Shown: in pieces, positions 1 through 9,235 of the stretch
Position numbering within the stretch: the first letter of the stretch is position 1
Layout: the number at the start of each line of letters is the position of its first letter
Position numbers and translations under genes: made by a program
The notes under the pieces: generated by a model
What the model was told of the DNA's origin: nothing
Database searches by the model: none
The model's input: only the letters and a program-made list of their open reading frames with translations
Assembly: GCF_001665625.1 (NCBI RefSeq)
Contig: NZ_LZSY01000017.1
Span: 1-47,497, forward strand
DNA length: 47,497 bases
Reading direction: 5' to 3'
From: Mycolicibacterium peregrinum
GTDB taxonomy: Bacteria > Actinomycetota > Actinomycetes > Mycobacteriales > Mycobacteriaceae

Positions 1-67
1 TCCAACCCACACGCCACCACCGATCGTGCGTGCACATCCAAACCAACACTCGTACGCTGACCTAACA

Positions 68-150
68 CTGGGGCCTCCTACATCTGTGGCTCTACCGGCC
101 AGGACCCGATTCCTGACGGCAACCCACGTTCACATGCAGTGAGGCCCCAG
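68..150. other. Perfect 10-bp inverted repeat enclosing a foldable 63-nt segment
   Basis: CTGGGGCCTC at 68-77 is the exact reverse complement of GAGGCCCCAG at 141-150. Inside are two shorter possible stems, CAGGA/TCCTG (loop CCCGAT) and TCAC/GTGA. The whole could fold as a branched RNA, be a terminator of a gene outside the window, or be chance. It lies upstream of the -10-like hexamer at 159-164, so it may not be in the leader of the following gene. The rest of 1-172 shows nothing else that I can name. Confidence 0.35.
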
Positions 151-158
151 CCTCCCCA

Positions 159-164
159 TACGGT
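159..164 (+). promoter_or_regulatory. Candidate -10 element of the tubulin/GTPase operon
   Basis: TACGGT fits the mycobacterial TAnnnT pattern and ends 8 nt before the ATG at 173. That would give a leaderless or near-leaderless transcript, consistent with the poor Shine-Dalgarno sequence in front of that ATG. No clear -35 is visible. Confidence 0.3.
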
Positions 165-172
165 CTAGAGCG

Positions 173-3016
173 ATGACGAGGGGATTGCACAGGGGATTTG
201 TGCGCGTCGTCGCCGCGATGGTGCTGGTCGCGCTGACCGGCCTGCTGGGCTTGAGCCTCCCGACGGCGTCGGCGCAGGAATCGGCCGGCGGGGCGAAGCG
301 GTTTGGCGCGTGCCTGGCCGCACAGAAGACCGGTGACCTGCTGTTGCTGTTCGACGAGTCGAGCAGCCTGCAGCAAAGCGACCCACAGGGCGCTCGGGTG
401 CAGGCGGCCCGCTACCTGCTGCAGACCCTGGGACGCTATGTCGGACGAGTGGATGCGGACCTTGAGGTGGCCTCGGCCGGCTTCTCCGACACCTACACCC
501 CGGAACACGACTGGACCCGCCTCACCGACGCCAACGCCGGGGAACTGGCGCAGCAACTGGGCAGCCTGGAGTCCAAGAACACCGGCATCGACACCGACTA
601 CTGGACAGCTCTGGACGGGGCGCGTCAGGCGTTGGCGGCCCGCGCCAAGAACACCGAGGGCGGTCAACGCTGCCAGGCGATCGCGTGGTTCTCCGACGGC
701 AAGATCGACTTCACCGCACGCGACGTGGCGAAGCCGTACGCCGAAGGCGTCGATCTGAGCAGCCAGGAAGGGGTCGACCAGGCACGGCAGCGCGCGATCG
801 AGTCGATCTGCCGGTCCGGCGGCGTGGCCGATCAGGTGCGGTCGTCGGGGATCGTGATGCTCGGCATCGGGCTGGGGGCCACCACGGCGCCTGCGGACTT
901 CGACGTGATGAGTGCGATCAGCACCGGGAAGGGTCTCGCGGGGAAAACCTGTGGGGACAAGACCGATCCGGTGCCGGGTGACTTCTATTCGGTGGCCGAC
1001 ATCGACGACATGCTGTTCGCGTTCGACGCGCTCAACCCGGACCCGGGTATCGAGGGCCAGGGTGCGGTGTGTCAGCTGCAGGTGTGCCCGGAGGCCAAGC
1101 ACAACTTCGTGCTGGACCGCTCGATCAAGTCGGTGACAATCCTCGGCTCCGGCGACGTGCCCGGGGTGGTGCCCTACCTGGTGTCACCATCGGGACAGAC
1201 GGTCGAGTTGCCGCGCAAAGACGGCTCGACCGACATCGACGTCGCGGGCGTCAAAGTGACTTACGAGTGGCTGTCCGAGACCGGGCAGAACATCGTCATG
1301 CAGAACACCGGCGGCGGCGAGTGGATCGGCCAGTGGGGCATCGTCTACGTCGACACTGCCGGTAAGCACCCCGACGCGGTGTCGAAGGTCAGCATCCACA
1401 TCTCCACCGACATCTTCCCGGCACTGGTCAGCAGCGACGGGAAGAAGGGGCCTGACGTCACGTGGCACAGCGGTCAGACCCTGGACGGGGTGACCTTCGG
1501 CCTCGTCGACGGGCAGAACAAGCCGATGACGCCCACCGATCTCGTTGGTTCGGCCACGCTGTCGGCGCAGTTGGTGCCCGCCGGGGCCGCACCCATCGAA
1601 CTGCTCGCCAATGTCCCGAAGGAGGACATCGGCAAACCCGTGAAGGTCGATCTGAGCCAGGTCGAACCCGGCCCGGCCACGTTGAAGATGTCCTTGGTGG
1701 TCACCACCGCACCAGCAGTGGACCTGACGGGTGTGCAGGTCGCGCCCGGTACCCAGTTGTCGCCGCAGAACGTCGACGTCAATCTGCAGATCCTGCCGAA
1801 GCTGGGCCTGCCGTCGCCGGGCGAGCGGATCGACTTCGGCAGCGTCCAGGCCACCGAGGGAGCAACGGCGTCGCTGAACATCACCGGCCCGGGCTGCGTG
1901 TGGATCGCCGATTCCGATGCCGTCACGGTGGAGGCCGGCCCGGAGGGTATCGGCACACCGAAGGTGACCTCGGCGGCGAACTCGCCGGGCAACTGTTTGA
2001 AGCTGCAGGAGGGGCAGACCGGGAAGCTGGAGGTCACCCTGCGCACCGAGCAGGACGGGCACGGCGGCCTCAACGGCACGGTCCCGCTGCACGTCGCGGC
2101 GCTGGAGAACCCGGACGACTCGCAGACGGTCCAGGTGCCGTTCACGGCATCGCTGATCAAGCCGTTGAGCACCGTCAACTTCGTGCTGGTGCTCATCGCC
2201 GCGCTCCTGCTCGGCCCGGGCATCCCGCTGGGGTTGCTGTACCTGTCGAAGTGGTGGGTGAGCAAGATCCCCGACATCCCGCTGTTGGCCGAACGGATCC
2301 GGGCCGAGGTGCGCTCGGACATCGCGCTGCGGGACGGTGAACCGTTCGCGATGGTCGACACCGATCTGGTCAACCCGGTACCCGGGCTGGCCGGCGGTAC
2401 GCGTCGACTCTCGGTGCTGGGAACGACGCTGACCGTGGTGCTGGGCCGCAGCCCGTTCGGCGCGGGTCACGTCAGCGTCGACGCAGGCCACCTGGTCACC
2501 ACCGGTTCCGAATTGCCGGCCACCGACGCAACGGGCCTGCACGCGGTGCTGCCTCTGGCGGTGCACAACACCTGGGTGGTGTTGCACGACCCGCGTGGGC
2601 CGTCCACCGAGGCCGAAGTGCTGTTGCTGGTCAGCGGCAACACGGATATCGCGGCGCGGGAAAAGCTCTACGAAGAGGTGGCGCGCCGGCTGCCCGAGGT
2701 CCTCAACGGCCTGCGGTTGCGGGCCGTCCAGGCCGGGCTGGCGTCACCGCACGACGATGCCGGGCCGGGCGCATCCCCGTTCGGTGACACCGCCGTGGGA
2801 GCGCCGGTCGGCTATGACCCGTTCGCCGACGGTGCACAACCGTCGGGACCGCCGTCGATGGGGCCGCCTCCGATGGGACCGCCCTCGGGTCCGCCGCCTT
2901 CGGGACCCCCGCCGATGGGCCCGCCGCCGTCGGGGCCCGGACCCGGTCGGCCTGGGCCGGCTCAACCACAGCGGTATGACAGCGATCCGTTCAATCCGTT
3001 TGGAGAAGGAGCCTGA
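173..3016 (+). CDS. Membrane-anchored vWA-domain protein with signal peptide
   Basis: A 947-residue protein that opens the nine-gene operon. Residues 1-34 are a Sec-type signal peptide (basic start, hydrophobic core, ASA cleavage site). A von Willebrand A domain follows at about 55-260, with the metal-ion site DESSS at 61-65, a later Thr in TGIDTD and an Asp in WFSDGK. A long beta-rich extracytoplasmic region follows. One membrane helix lies near 667-692, then a cytoplasmic domain of about 200 residues and a low-complexity tail rich in GPPP. vWA domains usually bind protein partners through a divalent metal. Here the MIDAS faces outward, and the cytoplasmic part could contact the downstream tubulin-like or GTPase proteins (inference). 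The stop overlaps the next start by one base (TGATG). The ligand is unknown. The reading frame and vWA call are firm. Confidence 0.85.
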   Translation: MTRGLHRGFVRVVAAMVLVALTGLLGLSLPTASAQESAGGAKRFGACLAAQKTGDLLLLFDESSSLQQSDPQGARVQAARYLLQTLGRYVGRVDADLEVASAGFSDTYTPEHDWTRLTDANAGELAQQLGSLESKNTGIDTDYWTALDGARQALAARAKNTEGGQRCQAIAWFSDGKIDFTARDVAKPYAEGVDLSSQEGVDQARQRAIESICRSGGVADQVRSSGIVMLGIGLGATTAPADFDVMSAISTGKGLAGKTCGDKTDPVPGDFYSVADIDDMLFAFDALNPDPGIEGQGAVCQLQVCPEAKHNFVLDRSIKSVTILGSGDVPGVVPYLVSPSGQTVELPRKDGSTDIDVAGVKVTYEWLSETGQNIVMQNTGGGEWIGQWGIVYVDTAGKHPDAVSKVSIHISTDIFPALVSSDGKKGPDVTWHSGQTLDGVTFGLVDGQNKPMTPTDLVGSATLSAQLVPAGAAPIELLANVPKEDIGKPVKVDLSQVEPGPATLKMSLVVTTAPAVDLTGVQVAPGTQLSPQNVDVNLQILPKLGLPSPGERIDFGSVQATEGATASLNITGPGCVWIADSDAVTVEAGPEGIGTPKVTSAANSPGNCLKLQEGQTGKLEVTLRTEQDGHGGLNGTVPLHVAALENPDDSQTVQVPFTASLIKPLSTVNFVLVLIAALLLGPGIPLGLLYLSKWWVSKIPDIPLLAERIRAEVRSDIALRDGEPFAMVDTDLVNPVPGLAGGTRRLSVLGTTLTVVLGRSPFGAGHVSVDAGHLVTTGSELPATDATGLHAVLPLAVHNTWVVLHDPRGPSTEAEVLLLVSGNTDIAAREKLYEEVARRLPEVLNGLRLRAVQAGLASPHDDAGPGASPFGDTAVGAPVGYDPFADGAQPSGPPSMGPPPMGPPSGPPPSGPPPMGPPPSGPGPGRPGPAQPQRYDSDPFNPFGEGA

Positions 3017-6000
3017 TGCGACGATTCCTGGTAGTGGGATGCGGCGGTTCGGGTGGCGCCACGTTGGCGTTCATGATGGACCAGCTTCGCTCCGAGCTGC
3101 ACGCAGCCGGCGTCGACAAGGTGCTGTCGGGTTGGCAGTTCGTGCACATCGACGTGCCCAGCGCCGCCGAATCGGGCCCTGAGGGTCTCGCCAACGTGCC
3201 CGCGCAGGGTGGCAGCTACATCGGTTGTGGCCCGCAGGGCAGTAGTTACGCGATCCTCGACGGCGCGCTGTCGCAGCGGCTGGCCGCCGACGGTGCGCTG
3301 GACGCCATCGCCACCTGGGCGCCGCGCAATCCGCAAGAGGTGACGAACCCGATCTCGGCAGGCGCGGGGCAGTACCGCGCCATCGGCCGGATGATCACGC
3401 TGAGCAAGGCCAGTGAGATCCATGCCCGGCTGCAGGCGGCCTGGGACGCCTTGTTCCGGGTCGAGACCATCTCGGAGATGTCGACGGTCAGCGTGCCCGG
3501 CATGGGCCGGTTCGACCCCAACGAGCCGCCGCTGGTGCTCGTGGTGTCGTCGATGGCCGGCGGTGCGGGCGCGTCGATGGCGCTGGACATCTGCCGACTG
3601 CTGACCCTCGTCACCGGCCTGGACCCGAAGCTGATGGGCGTCTTCATGGTGACCCCCGACATCTTCGAGTCGCTGCCGGAGAGCGCGCGGATCGGTGTCC
3701 GGGCCAACGCGCTGGCCATGCTGGGCGAGATCGTCGCCAGCCAGACCGGCGCGGCCCGTGAACACGACGTGCGCATCCTGCGGGCGTTGGGCCAGCATCA
3801 CGGTGACGGCGAGCCGATCCCGTTCGCCCGCGTCTTCCCGGTGGGCCGTTACATCGGTGCTGACCGCACGCTGTTCGGCGACGGCTCCCAGTACGCGGTG
3901 TACCGCGGTCTGGCCCGTGGGTTGGCGGGCCTGATGATGAGCGGTAAGGCCAGCGACCAGTTCGTGTCCTACGACCTCGGCAACACCGCGTCCCCGACCG
4001 GGGACCGCGACGTGCTCGGTTGGGGTATCTCGTCGTGGGATGTGTTGCCGTGGGGCACCTACGGTTTCTCCAGCCTGAGCATGGGACGGGACCGCTACGC
4101 CGAGTACGCCGCGCAGCGCCTGGCGCGCAGCTGTGCCGACAAGCTGTCGTTCGGGCACCTGCAGGCAGGCAATCCGGCGTCCAGCAACGAACAGCTGGAC
4201 ACGCTGCTGAGCAGCCAGTGGCAGGCGCACTGCAACGAGCTGCGGATGCCGGCCGCGGCCGGCGACGAGCAGGCACGCGTCGGCATCCTGGGCAACTGGA
4301 TCGCCAACGGCGCCTTCCCGCACGAGGCGGTGTCCTCCACCGTCAACGGGCTGATCGAGCGGCAACTGCGCGGCTACCTGCCCAACCCCCAGGGGATGTC
4401 CGCCGAGCAGTGGGTGCCGGTGTTCCGTCAGGCCGTGATGAACCGACGCGCCGACCTGGCCCGGGCCTGCTCCGAGACCGCGTACGCGATGGTGTTCTCC
4501 TGGCACCGGGAGTTCGCCGACCAGGTCGAGCAGATGGTCGGTACCGCGGCTGCCTCGCTCGGCCTGCCCTACGCCCGCGAGCTGATCGACCGGCTGCGCC
4601 TGCACCTCGACAGCGTGCTGGCGCCCGGCATCGCGCAACTCGGCGCCATGGGCCCGCCCGATATCGTCGCGATCCCTCCGCAGGTCGACGCCGCCCTGCG
4701 GTCGCTGCGCGGCGTGATGACCAACGCCGACCAGGTGCTGGGCATCGCACTGGACGGTTTCCGGTCGACGGTGCGCCGACAGCTCTACGCCGACGCCGCG
4801 GCCCGGATGGCCGACGTGCTGCGGGTGATGGGCGCCGAATTGCTGGCGCCGCTGCGCGATGCGCTGGGCGAGGCGATGATCCTGCTGGAGAAGGCCCGGT
4901 CCGAGCCGCCGTCAGACGTCGGCCTGGCCCGCCTGTCCACCGACCAGTACGTGGCGTGGCCGTCCGACGCCGATGAGCTCGTGCCCTCACGGTTCGCCGA
5001 AGCCAACAACGAGGTGCTGCTGATCAGCTCCTCGGCGTTCAAGCAGCGCTACGAAACCGATCTGCCCAAGGCGGTGGGCGGTTCGAACGCGATGATTCCG
5101 CTGCGCACCGCCGTCGACGACGCCACCACCCGGGTGATCCTCGGACTGTGGCAGACCACCGGCGGCACGGCAGCGCCGGGCGGGCTCATCGAACGCACCG
5201 CGACGTGGGTGACCCGGGCACTGGGGACCGATCCGGAGAACGGGCGGCCGCGGGTGCCGTCGATGGCGCAGTTCGACGTGCACACCCGGCCCGCCGAACT
5301 GCTCGCGCGGGCCCGGCTCTACGTGGGGCGGCCCGGCGAGTCGTTCGAGGAGTTCTGCAAGGTCTCGTTGCGCGACTACGTGCAGGGCGCGGGCGCCTCG
5401 GAATCGGAGCTGGTCAATCGGCGTCGCGACATCGACACCAAGTTCGCGGAGGCCCTGTCGCTGGCGCGGCCGCTGGCCAGTGTCAACGATCAGGCGTTGC
5501 AGCGGGTGCACCCCGGCCAGCAGGTCGAGTACCGGTACAAGTTCTCCGAGATCCCGTTCGCCGGCCAACCCGTGGCCGAAACGTTGGCCGAGGTGCTGCG
5601 CGCCAACCCGCGCATCGACCAGGCCACCAAGGACAACTACGGCCGGTCCCTGTCCGACGAGGACAGCGTCACCCGCATCGACATCTTCGGGTCCTACCCG
5701 AACTACTCGCCGCTGGTGTTCGATTCGGTGCTCAAGCCGGCCGCGCAGCAATGGGCGCAGACCGCCGGTCCGGGCCGGGGGGCGTTCTGGCGGTACCGCC
5801 GTTCGCGGCCGTTGTCGGCGTCGCTGCCGATGACCGACGCCGAACGGCGCACCATGACCGCGGGGTGGTTCCTCGGGCAGATGCTCGGACGGATCCAGAT
5901 CCCGGCGTCTCCGTTCACCGATCCGGTTCGCATCTACGACGGCGACGACAACCAGTGGCTGAGCTTCCCGAACCCGCTGCTGACTCCACCGTCGGCGTTC

Positions 6001-6564
6001 ACCGCGTCCTACGACTGGCTGCCCGCCGTGCTGGAGTCGAGCCTGCTGGCCATCGCCACTTCACATGAACCGCCGGTGATGCGATCGCTGCGGCCGTACA
6101 CGGTGCTGCGTGCGCTCTATGACTCGCACAGCCAGGACCCGGCCAGCGGCATCGTCGAACTGTCGGCGGCGGCACTGGTGCGGGAGTTCCTCAAGTCCGG
6201 AACGTCCGGTCCGGGGATCACTTCCCGGGTCGGGCCGATCGCGGCCGCGCAGACCGCCGAGGATCGGCAGGCAGCCGCCGAAACGTGGTTGGGCAACGTC
6301 CGCGACGTCGCGGCCCAGTACCTGCCGGCCGACACCCCCGGGGCCACTCCCGATGGTGCGTTCACGACCGTCGCCACCCGGTCCAAGGCGGCCAAGACGC
6401 CGATCTTCCGTGACCTGGCGCCCGATGTCTTCTGGGCGACCGAGTCGCTGATCAAGCTGTTGCAGCGCGAGGGTGCGGCGTTGGCTCAGGGGGAGACGGC
6501 CGGTGCGGGCGCGTTCTTCGATGACGGCGGCTCGGTCGTCATCCCCGACGGGGGGACGTTCTGA
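3016..6564 (+). CDS. Large tubulin/FtsZ-superfamily-like protein
   Basis: An 1182-residue protein without signal peptide or membrane helix. The N-terminus has a Rossmann-type glycine loop (VGCGGSGG, residues 7-14). At 178-187 SSMAGGAGAS closely resembles the GGGTG(S/T) nucleotide-phosphate loop of FtsZ and tubulin. I recognise this pair of motifs from the tubulin-like (Tubulin_2) family rather than from FtsZ itself. The roughly 750 residues beyond the expected GTPase fold are largely helical and match no domain that I know. FtsZ is about 390 residues and tubulin about 450, so this is very large. It is probably a GTP-binding cytomotive or scaffold protein at the membrane (inference). A good Shine-Dalgarno (AGAAGGAG) lies just before the start inside the upstream gene, suggesting coupled translation. 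Confidence 0.75.
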   Translation: MRRFLVVGCGGSGGATLAFMMDQLRSELHAAGVDKVLSGWQFVHIDVPSAAESGPEGLANVPAQGGSYIGCGPQGSSYAILDGALSQRLAADGALDAIATWAPRNPQEVTNPISAGAGQYRAIGRMITLSKASEIHARLQAAWDALFRVETISEMSTVSVPGMGRFDPNEPPLVLVVSSMAGGAGASMALDICRLLTLVTGLDPKLMGVFMVTPDIFESLPESARIGVRANALAMLGEIVASQTGAAREHDVRILRALGQHHGDGEPIPFARVFPVGRYIGADRTLFGDGSQYAVYRGLARGLAGLMMSGKASDQFVSYDLGNTASPTGDRDVLGWGISSWDVLPWGTYGFSSLSMGRDRYAEYAAQRLARSCADKLSFGHLQAGNPASSNEQLDTLLSSQWQAHCNELRMPAAAGDEQARVGILGNWIANGAFPHEAVSSTVNGLIERQLRGYLPNPQGMSAEQWVPVFRQAVMNRRADLARACSETAYAMVFSWHREFADQVEQMVGTAAASLGLPYARELIDRLRLHLDSVLAPGIAQLGAMGPPDIVAIPPQVDAALRSLRGVMTNADQVLGIALDGFRSTVRRQLYADAAARMADVLRVMGAELLAPLRDALGEAMILLEKARSEPPSDVGLARLSTDQYVAWPSDADELVPSRFAEANNEVLLISSSAFKQRYETDLPKAVGGSNAMIPLRTAVDDATTRVILGLWQTTGGTAAPGGLIERTATWVTRALGTDPENGRPRVPSMAQFDVHTRPAELLARARLYVGRPGESFEEFCKVSLRDYVQGAGASESELVNRRRDIDTKFAEALSLARPLASVNDQALQRVHPGQQVEYRYKFSEIPFAGQPVAETLAEVLRANPRIDQATKDNYGRSLSDEDSVTRIDIFGSYPNYSPLVFDSVLKPAAQQWAQTAGPGRGAFWRYRRSRPLSASLPMTDAERRTMTAGWFLGQMLGRIQIPASPFTDPVRIYDGDDNQWLSFPNPLLTPPSAFTASYDWLPAVLESSLLAIATSHEPPVMRSLRPYTVLRALYDSHSQDPASGIVELSAAALVREFLKSGTSGPGITSRVGPIAAAQTAEDRQAAAETWLGNVRDVAAQYLPADTPGATPDGAFTTVATRSKAAKTPIFRDLAPDVFWATESLIKLLQREGAALAQGETAGAGAFFDDGGSVVIPDGGTF

Positions 6565-6566
6565 CG

Positions 6567-9233
6567 ATGTCGCTGCCCGGGACAACTCCGACCGCCGCGC
6601 CGCAGCGGGCGTTGACGGTGCTGCTGGCACCCCGCCCACAGACCGAGGAGATCCTGTCCGTCCTGGTGGATTACTCCGCGGTCGGTCTGATCGGGCCGTT
6701 CGTGTGGGTCGACGCCGCCGAGGTCGGCGACAGCTCCACGCACGGAACGCTGGTTCGCGACGGACAGGGCGAGCCGGTGGTGTTGCAGCAGATGCTGACC
6801 GGTGAGCGCTATGACCGGATCCGGATCGCAGTGCTCGTCCCGGTCGACGTGCCGGCGACCGATCGGGTCCCGCTGGCGGTCGAGCAGGCGGTGGAGCAGA
6901 CCGTCCGCAGCAGTTCGATGGGTGCCCCGATCAACCTGCTGCGGCTGTTGTTCACCCGCGGTGACGCCATCCCCACCACTCCCGATCTGGCATTGGTGCT
7001 CGAGGGTTGGCACAACCTGTTGATCGCGCCGGAAGATTCGGCGGCGCCCGGTCTGGGTGCGGTGGCCTGGGGTCGGCTCACCGATCCGTTGGACGTGGCG
7101 CAGTTCGCCGCTCCGGTGGTGGCCGGCGTGACGGGGTTGTGGGCCGGGGTGGACCAAGGCCCCTTCGACACGTTGGAGATCCTGCCCGGGCAGACGGTAC
7201 GCGCGGTGCGGGCGTTCTACCGGTGGCTCGACACCGACGGCGTGGAGGAAGGCCTTCGGGCGCACCTGTTCGACCCGACGGGGCGGCTGCCGCTGCCCCG
7301 CGGCGGCCAGGTGCCGGTGGTCTACGTCGAGGATGTCCCGACCGCCGCCCAGTCGATGGCGCGCGCGTTGTGGACGAAACACCGTGACGTGCTGCGCGGT
7401 CCGAGGATCGCGGCGACCGCAGGCCCGGAGCACGCCATCTCGATCTGGGCCGCGATGAAGATGTTCCTCAAGTTCATGGGTGCGGCCGTGCGCAGTGCGC
7501 CCGCGGCGTGGTGGTCGGCCGTGATGGGGACGGTCACCTCGGCGGTGGTCACCACGGTGCAGAGCACCGTCTTCGGCCGTACCGACTCTGCGTTCGCCGT
7601 GGTCGCCGACACCACCCAATCAGACTGGCAGGACCTGGGGCGCAGCGCGGAAACCCTGAGCAACGCCCTGGGCGGGCAGCCGGAACATTTCGCCCAGCAG
7701 GACATGAGCGGGTTGTGGACCGACTTCGTCAACGGCGCACTGACTTTGGCCGATGGAGGCCGCCGCGCCGGCGGGCTGGAGCCTGTCCAGGTCGGCGCGG
7801 CCATCGGGGTGGTCTACAACGCCGCCGACGTGGTGCCGAGTGCGGCTGAGCGTTTCCAGGGCATTCCGACGTCGCTGGCGGCGGTGATCGGCGTCAGCTC
7901 GGTGGAGGGCGCCGACGTGCTCGGTGCGGCCAACCTTCGGGATCGGCTGCAGCGCGCGTACTCCGACCCGGCTGCCGGTGTGGAAGCCCGGAACACCGGC
8001 ACCGAGCTCGATCGCTGGCAGGCGTCCGTCACGAAAAGCTATGCCTGGCAGGTCAGCTCGATCCTGGCCGATTTCATGCACCGGGGCCGTGCCGAAGTGG
8101 CGGATCTGGTGTCCCAGATTCAGACTCTGGCGAACCGCGGGGCGGTCGACGAGCGGCTGAAGGCGCGGCAGCAGGCCATCAGCACCATCCTCAAGACGTT
8201 CACCTGGGCGCTGCTGGCCGTGCTGGTGATCCTGATCGGTGTGGCCGCCATGGACTGGGTGCGTTGGAAGTTCGCCCTGGCCACCGGCGGAGCCCTGATC
8301 GGCCTGTACATCGTTGTGTCGATGGCGTTGTTCCTGCTCGGTCAGAGAGATCTGTTCGCCGAGATGAACATGCGCAAATCGCAGGCGGCCGAACTGGACG
8401 CCCTGCAGGCGAACCTACGTACCGCCCTGCAGGACGTGGGCCGGTTGTCGACGGCTTACGGCCAGCTGCTGGCCTGGTGCAGGACCTTGGGCACGGTGCT
8501 GCGGGCGCCCTTCGGTGCGCCACCGCCGGCACGCCCGCCGGTTGGTCAACTCGTCGCGGGGCTGCCGCGGTCCACCCAGGTCGGGGTGGCGATGGCGTCA
8601 ACGGAGCAGGCCGACAACGCCATTCACGGCATCCAGAGCCGGCTCTATGCGTTGGGCTGGCTGAGCAAACCGTGGGAGGACATGGTGGGCGAGGCGGCCG
8701 CGCGGCTGCGTGAGGAGCCGACGGCGTTGTTCAAGCAGCCAGGTGTCGGCTCGTCCTCGGGTCTCGACCAGTGGTCTCAGGCGGTGATCGGCGGCCGGGT
8801 GAAACCCACTGGCGCCGACGCGCTGTGGGCCCGGGTGGAGCACATGTTCAACGACAGCGGGACTGGGGTGAGCGACACGCTGACCCGAAACGTCCTGGTG
8901 CCCACCATCGGTCGGCAGGTGCCCGCCCAGCAGTTCAGCGCCGGCATCACCGATCACCGGCCCGGTCATGCGGCCCCGTTCGACGCGTCGCTGTTCACGC
9001 ATGCCGCTGTGACGGCGGGCCGTTCGGCGGTCGCGGTGGACAAGGTGACCGTCAACCGGCGCGGGTTGGGCTACCGGGCGGTTGTGGTGCAGGCCAGCGA
9101 CGGTTTGCCGCCGTATGACTTCGCGTTGTTCGAGACTCCGGTGGCGGTCATGCCCGGCGTCGAGGACGAGCCGACAACGATGATCAGCCGGGCCGACCTT
9201 GGTGTGCCGCCCGGGGAGGACATGGTGTTCTAG
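6567..9233 (+). CDS. Large two-helix membrane protein of unknown function
   Basis: An 888-residue protein starting 2 bp after the tubulin-like gene. I do not recognise its family. The first 540 residues are predicted soluble, with alternating beta and helical stretches and a run near 290-335 that is amphipathic or weakly hydrophobic. Two strong membrane helices follow at about 545-565 and 572-593, separated by a short charged turn, so both long ends face the same side. There is no signal peptide, so that side is most likely the cytoplasm. After the helices come a coiled-coil-like stretch (about 600-640), a Pro/Ala linker and a C-terminal domain. The tight spacing argues for a complex with the tubulin-like protein, possibly as its membrane anchor (inference). 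Confidence 0.75.
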   Translation: MSLPGTTPTAAPQRALTVLLAPRPQTEEILSVLVDYSAVGLIGPFVWVDAAEVGDSSTHGTLVRDGQGEPVVLQQMLTGERYDRIRIAVLVPVDVPATDRVPLAVEQAVEQTVRSSSMGAPINLLRLLFTRGDAIPTTPDLALVLEGWHNLLIAPEDSAAPGLGAVAWGRLTDPLDVAQFAAPVVAGVTGLWAGVDQGPFDTLEILPGQTVRAVRAFYRWLDTDGVEEGLRAHLFDPTGRLPLPRGGQVPVVYVEDVPTAAQSMARALWTKHRDVLRGPRIAATAGPEHAISIWAAMKMFLKFMGAAVRSAPAAWWSAVMGTVTSAVVTTVQSTVFGRTDSAFAVVADTTQSDWQDLGRSAETLSNALGGQPEHFAQQDMSGLWTDFVNGALTLADGGRRAGGLEPVQVGAAIGVVYNAADVVPSAAERFQGIPTSLAAVIGVSSVEGADVLGAANLRDRLQRAYSDPAAGVEARNTGTELDRWQASVTKSYAWQVSSILADFMHRGRAEVADLVSQIQTLANRGAVDERLKARQQAISTILKTFTWALLAVLVILIGVAAMDWVRWKFALATGGALIGLYIVVSMALFLLGQRDLFAEMNMRKSQAAELDALQANLRTALQDVGRLSTAYGQLLAWCRTLGTVLRAPFGAPPPARPPVGQLVAGLPRSTQVGVAMASTEQADNAIHGIQSRLYALGWLSKPWEDMVGEAAARLREEPTALFKQPGVGSSSGLDQWSQAVIGGRVKPTGADALWARVEHMFNDSGTGVSDTLTRNVLVPTIGRQVPAQQFSAGITDHRPGHAAPFDASLFTHAAVTAGRSAVAVDKVTVNRRGLGYRAVVVQASDGLPPYDFALFETPVAVMPGVEDEPTTMISRADLGVPPGEDMVF

Positions 9234-9235
9234 CG

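Noticed and set aside
68..150. SAM-type riboswitch suggested by CGGCAACCC next to a hairpin
   Set aside because: The GGTGC element that should pair in the core is absent, and the operon is not methionine-related. It is kept only as an unnamed inverted repeat.
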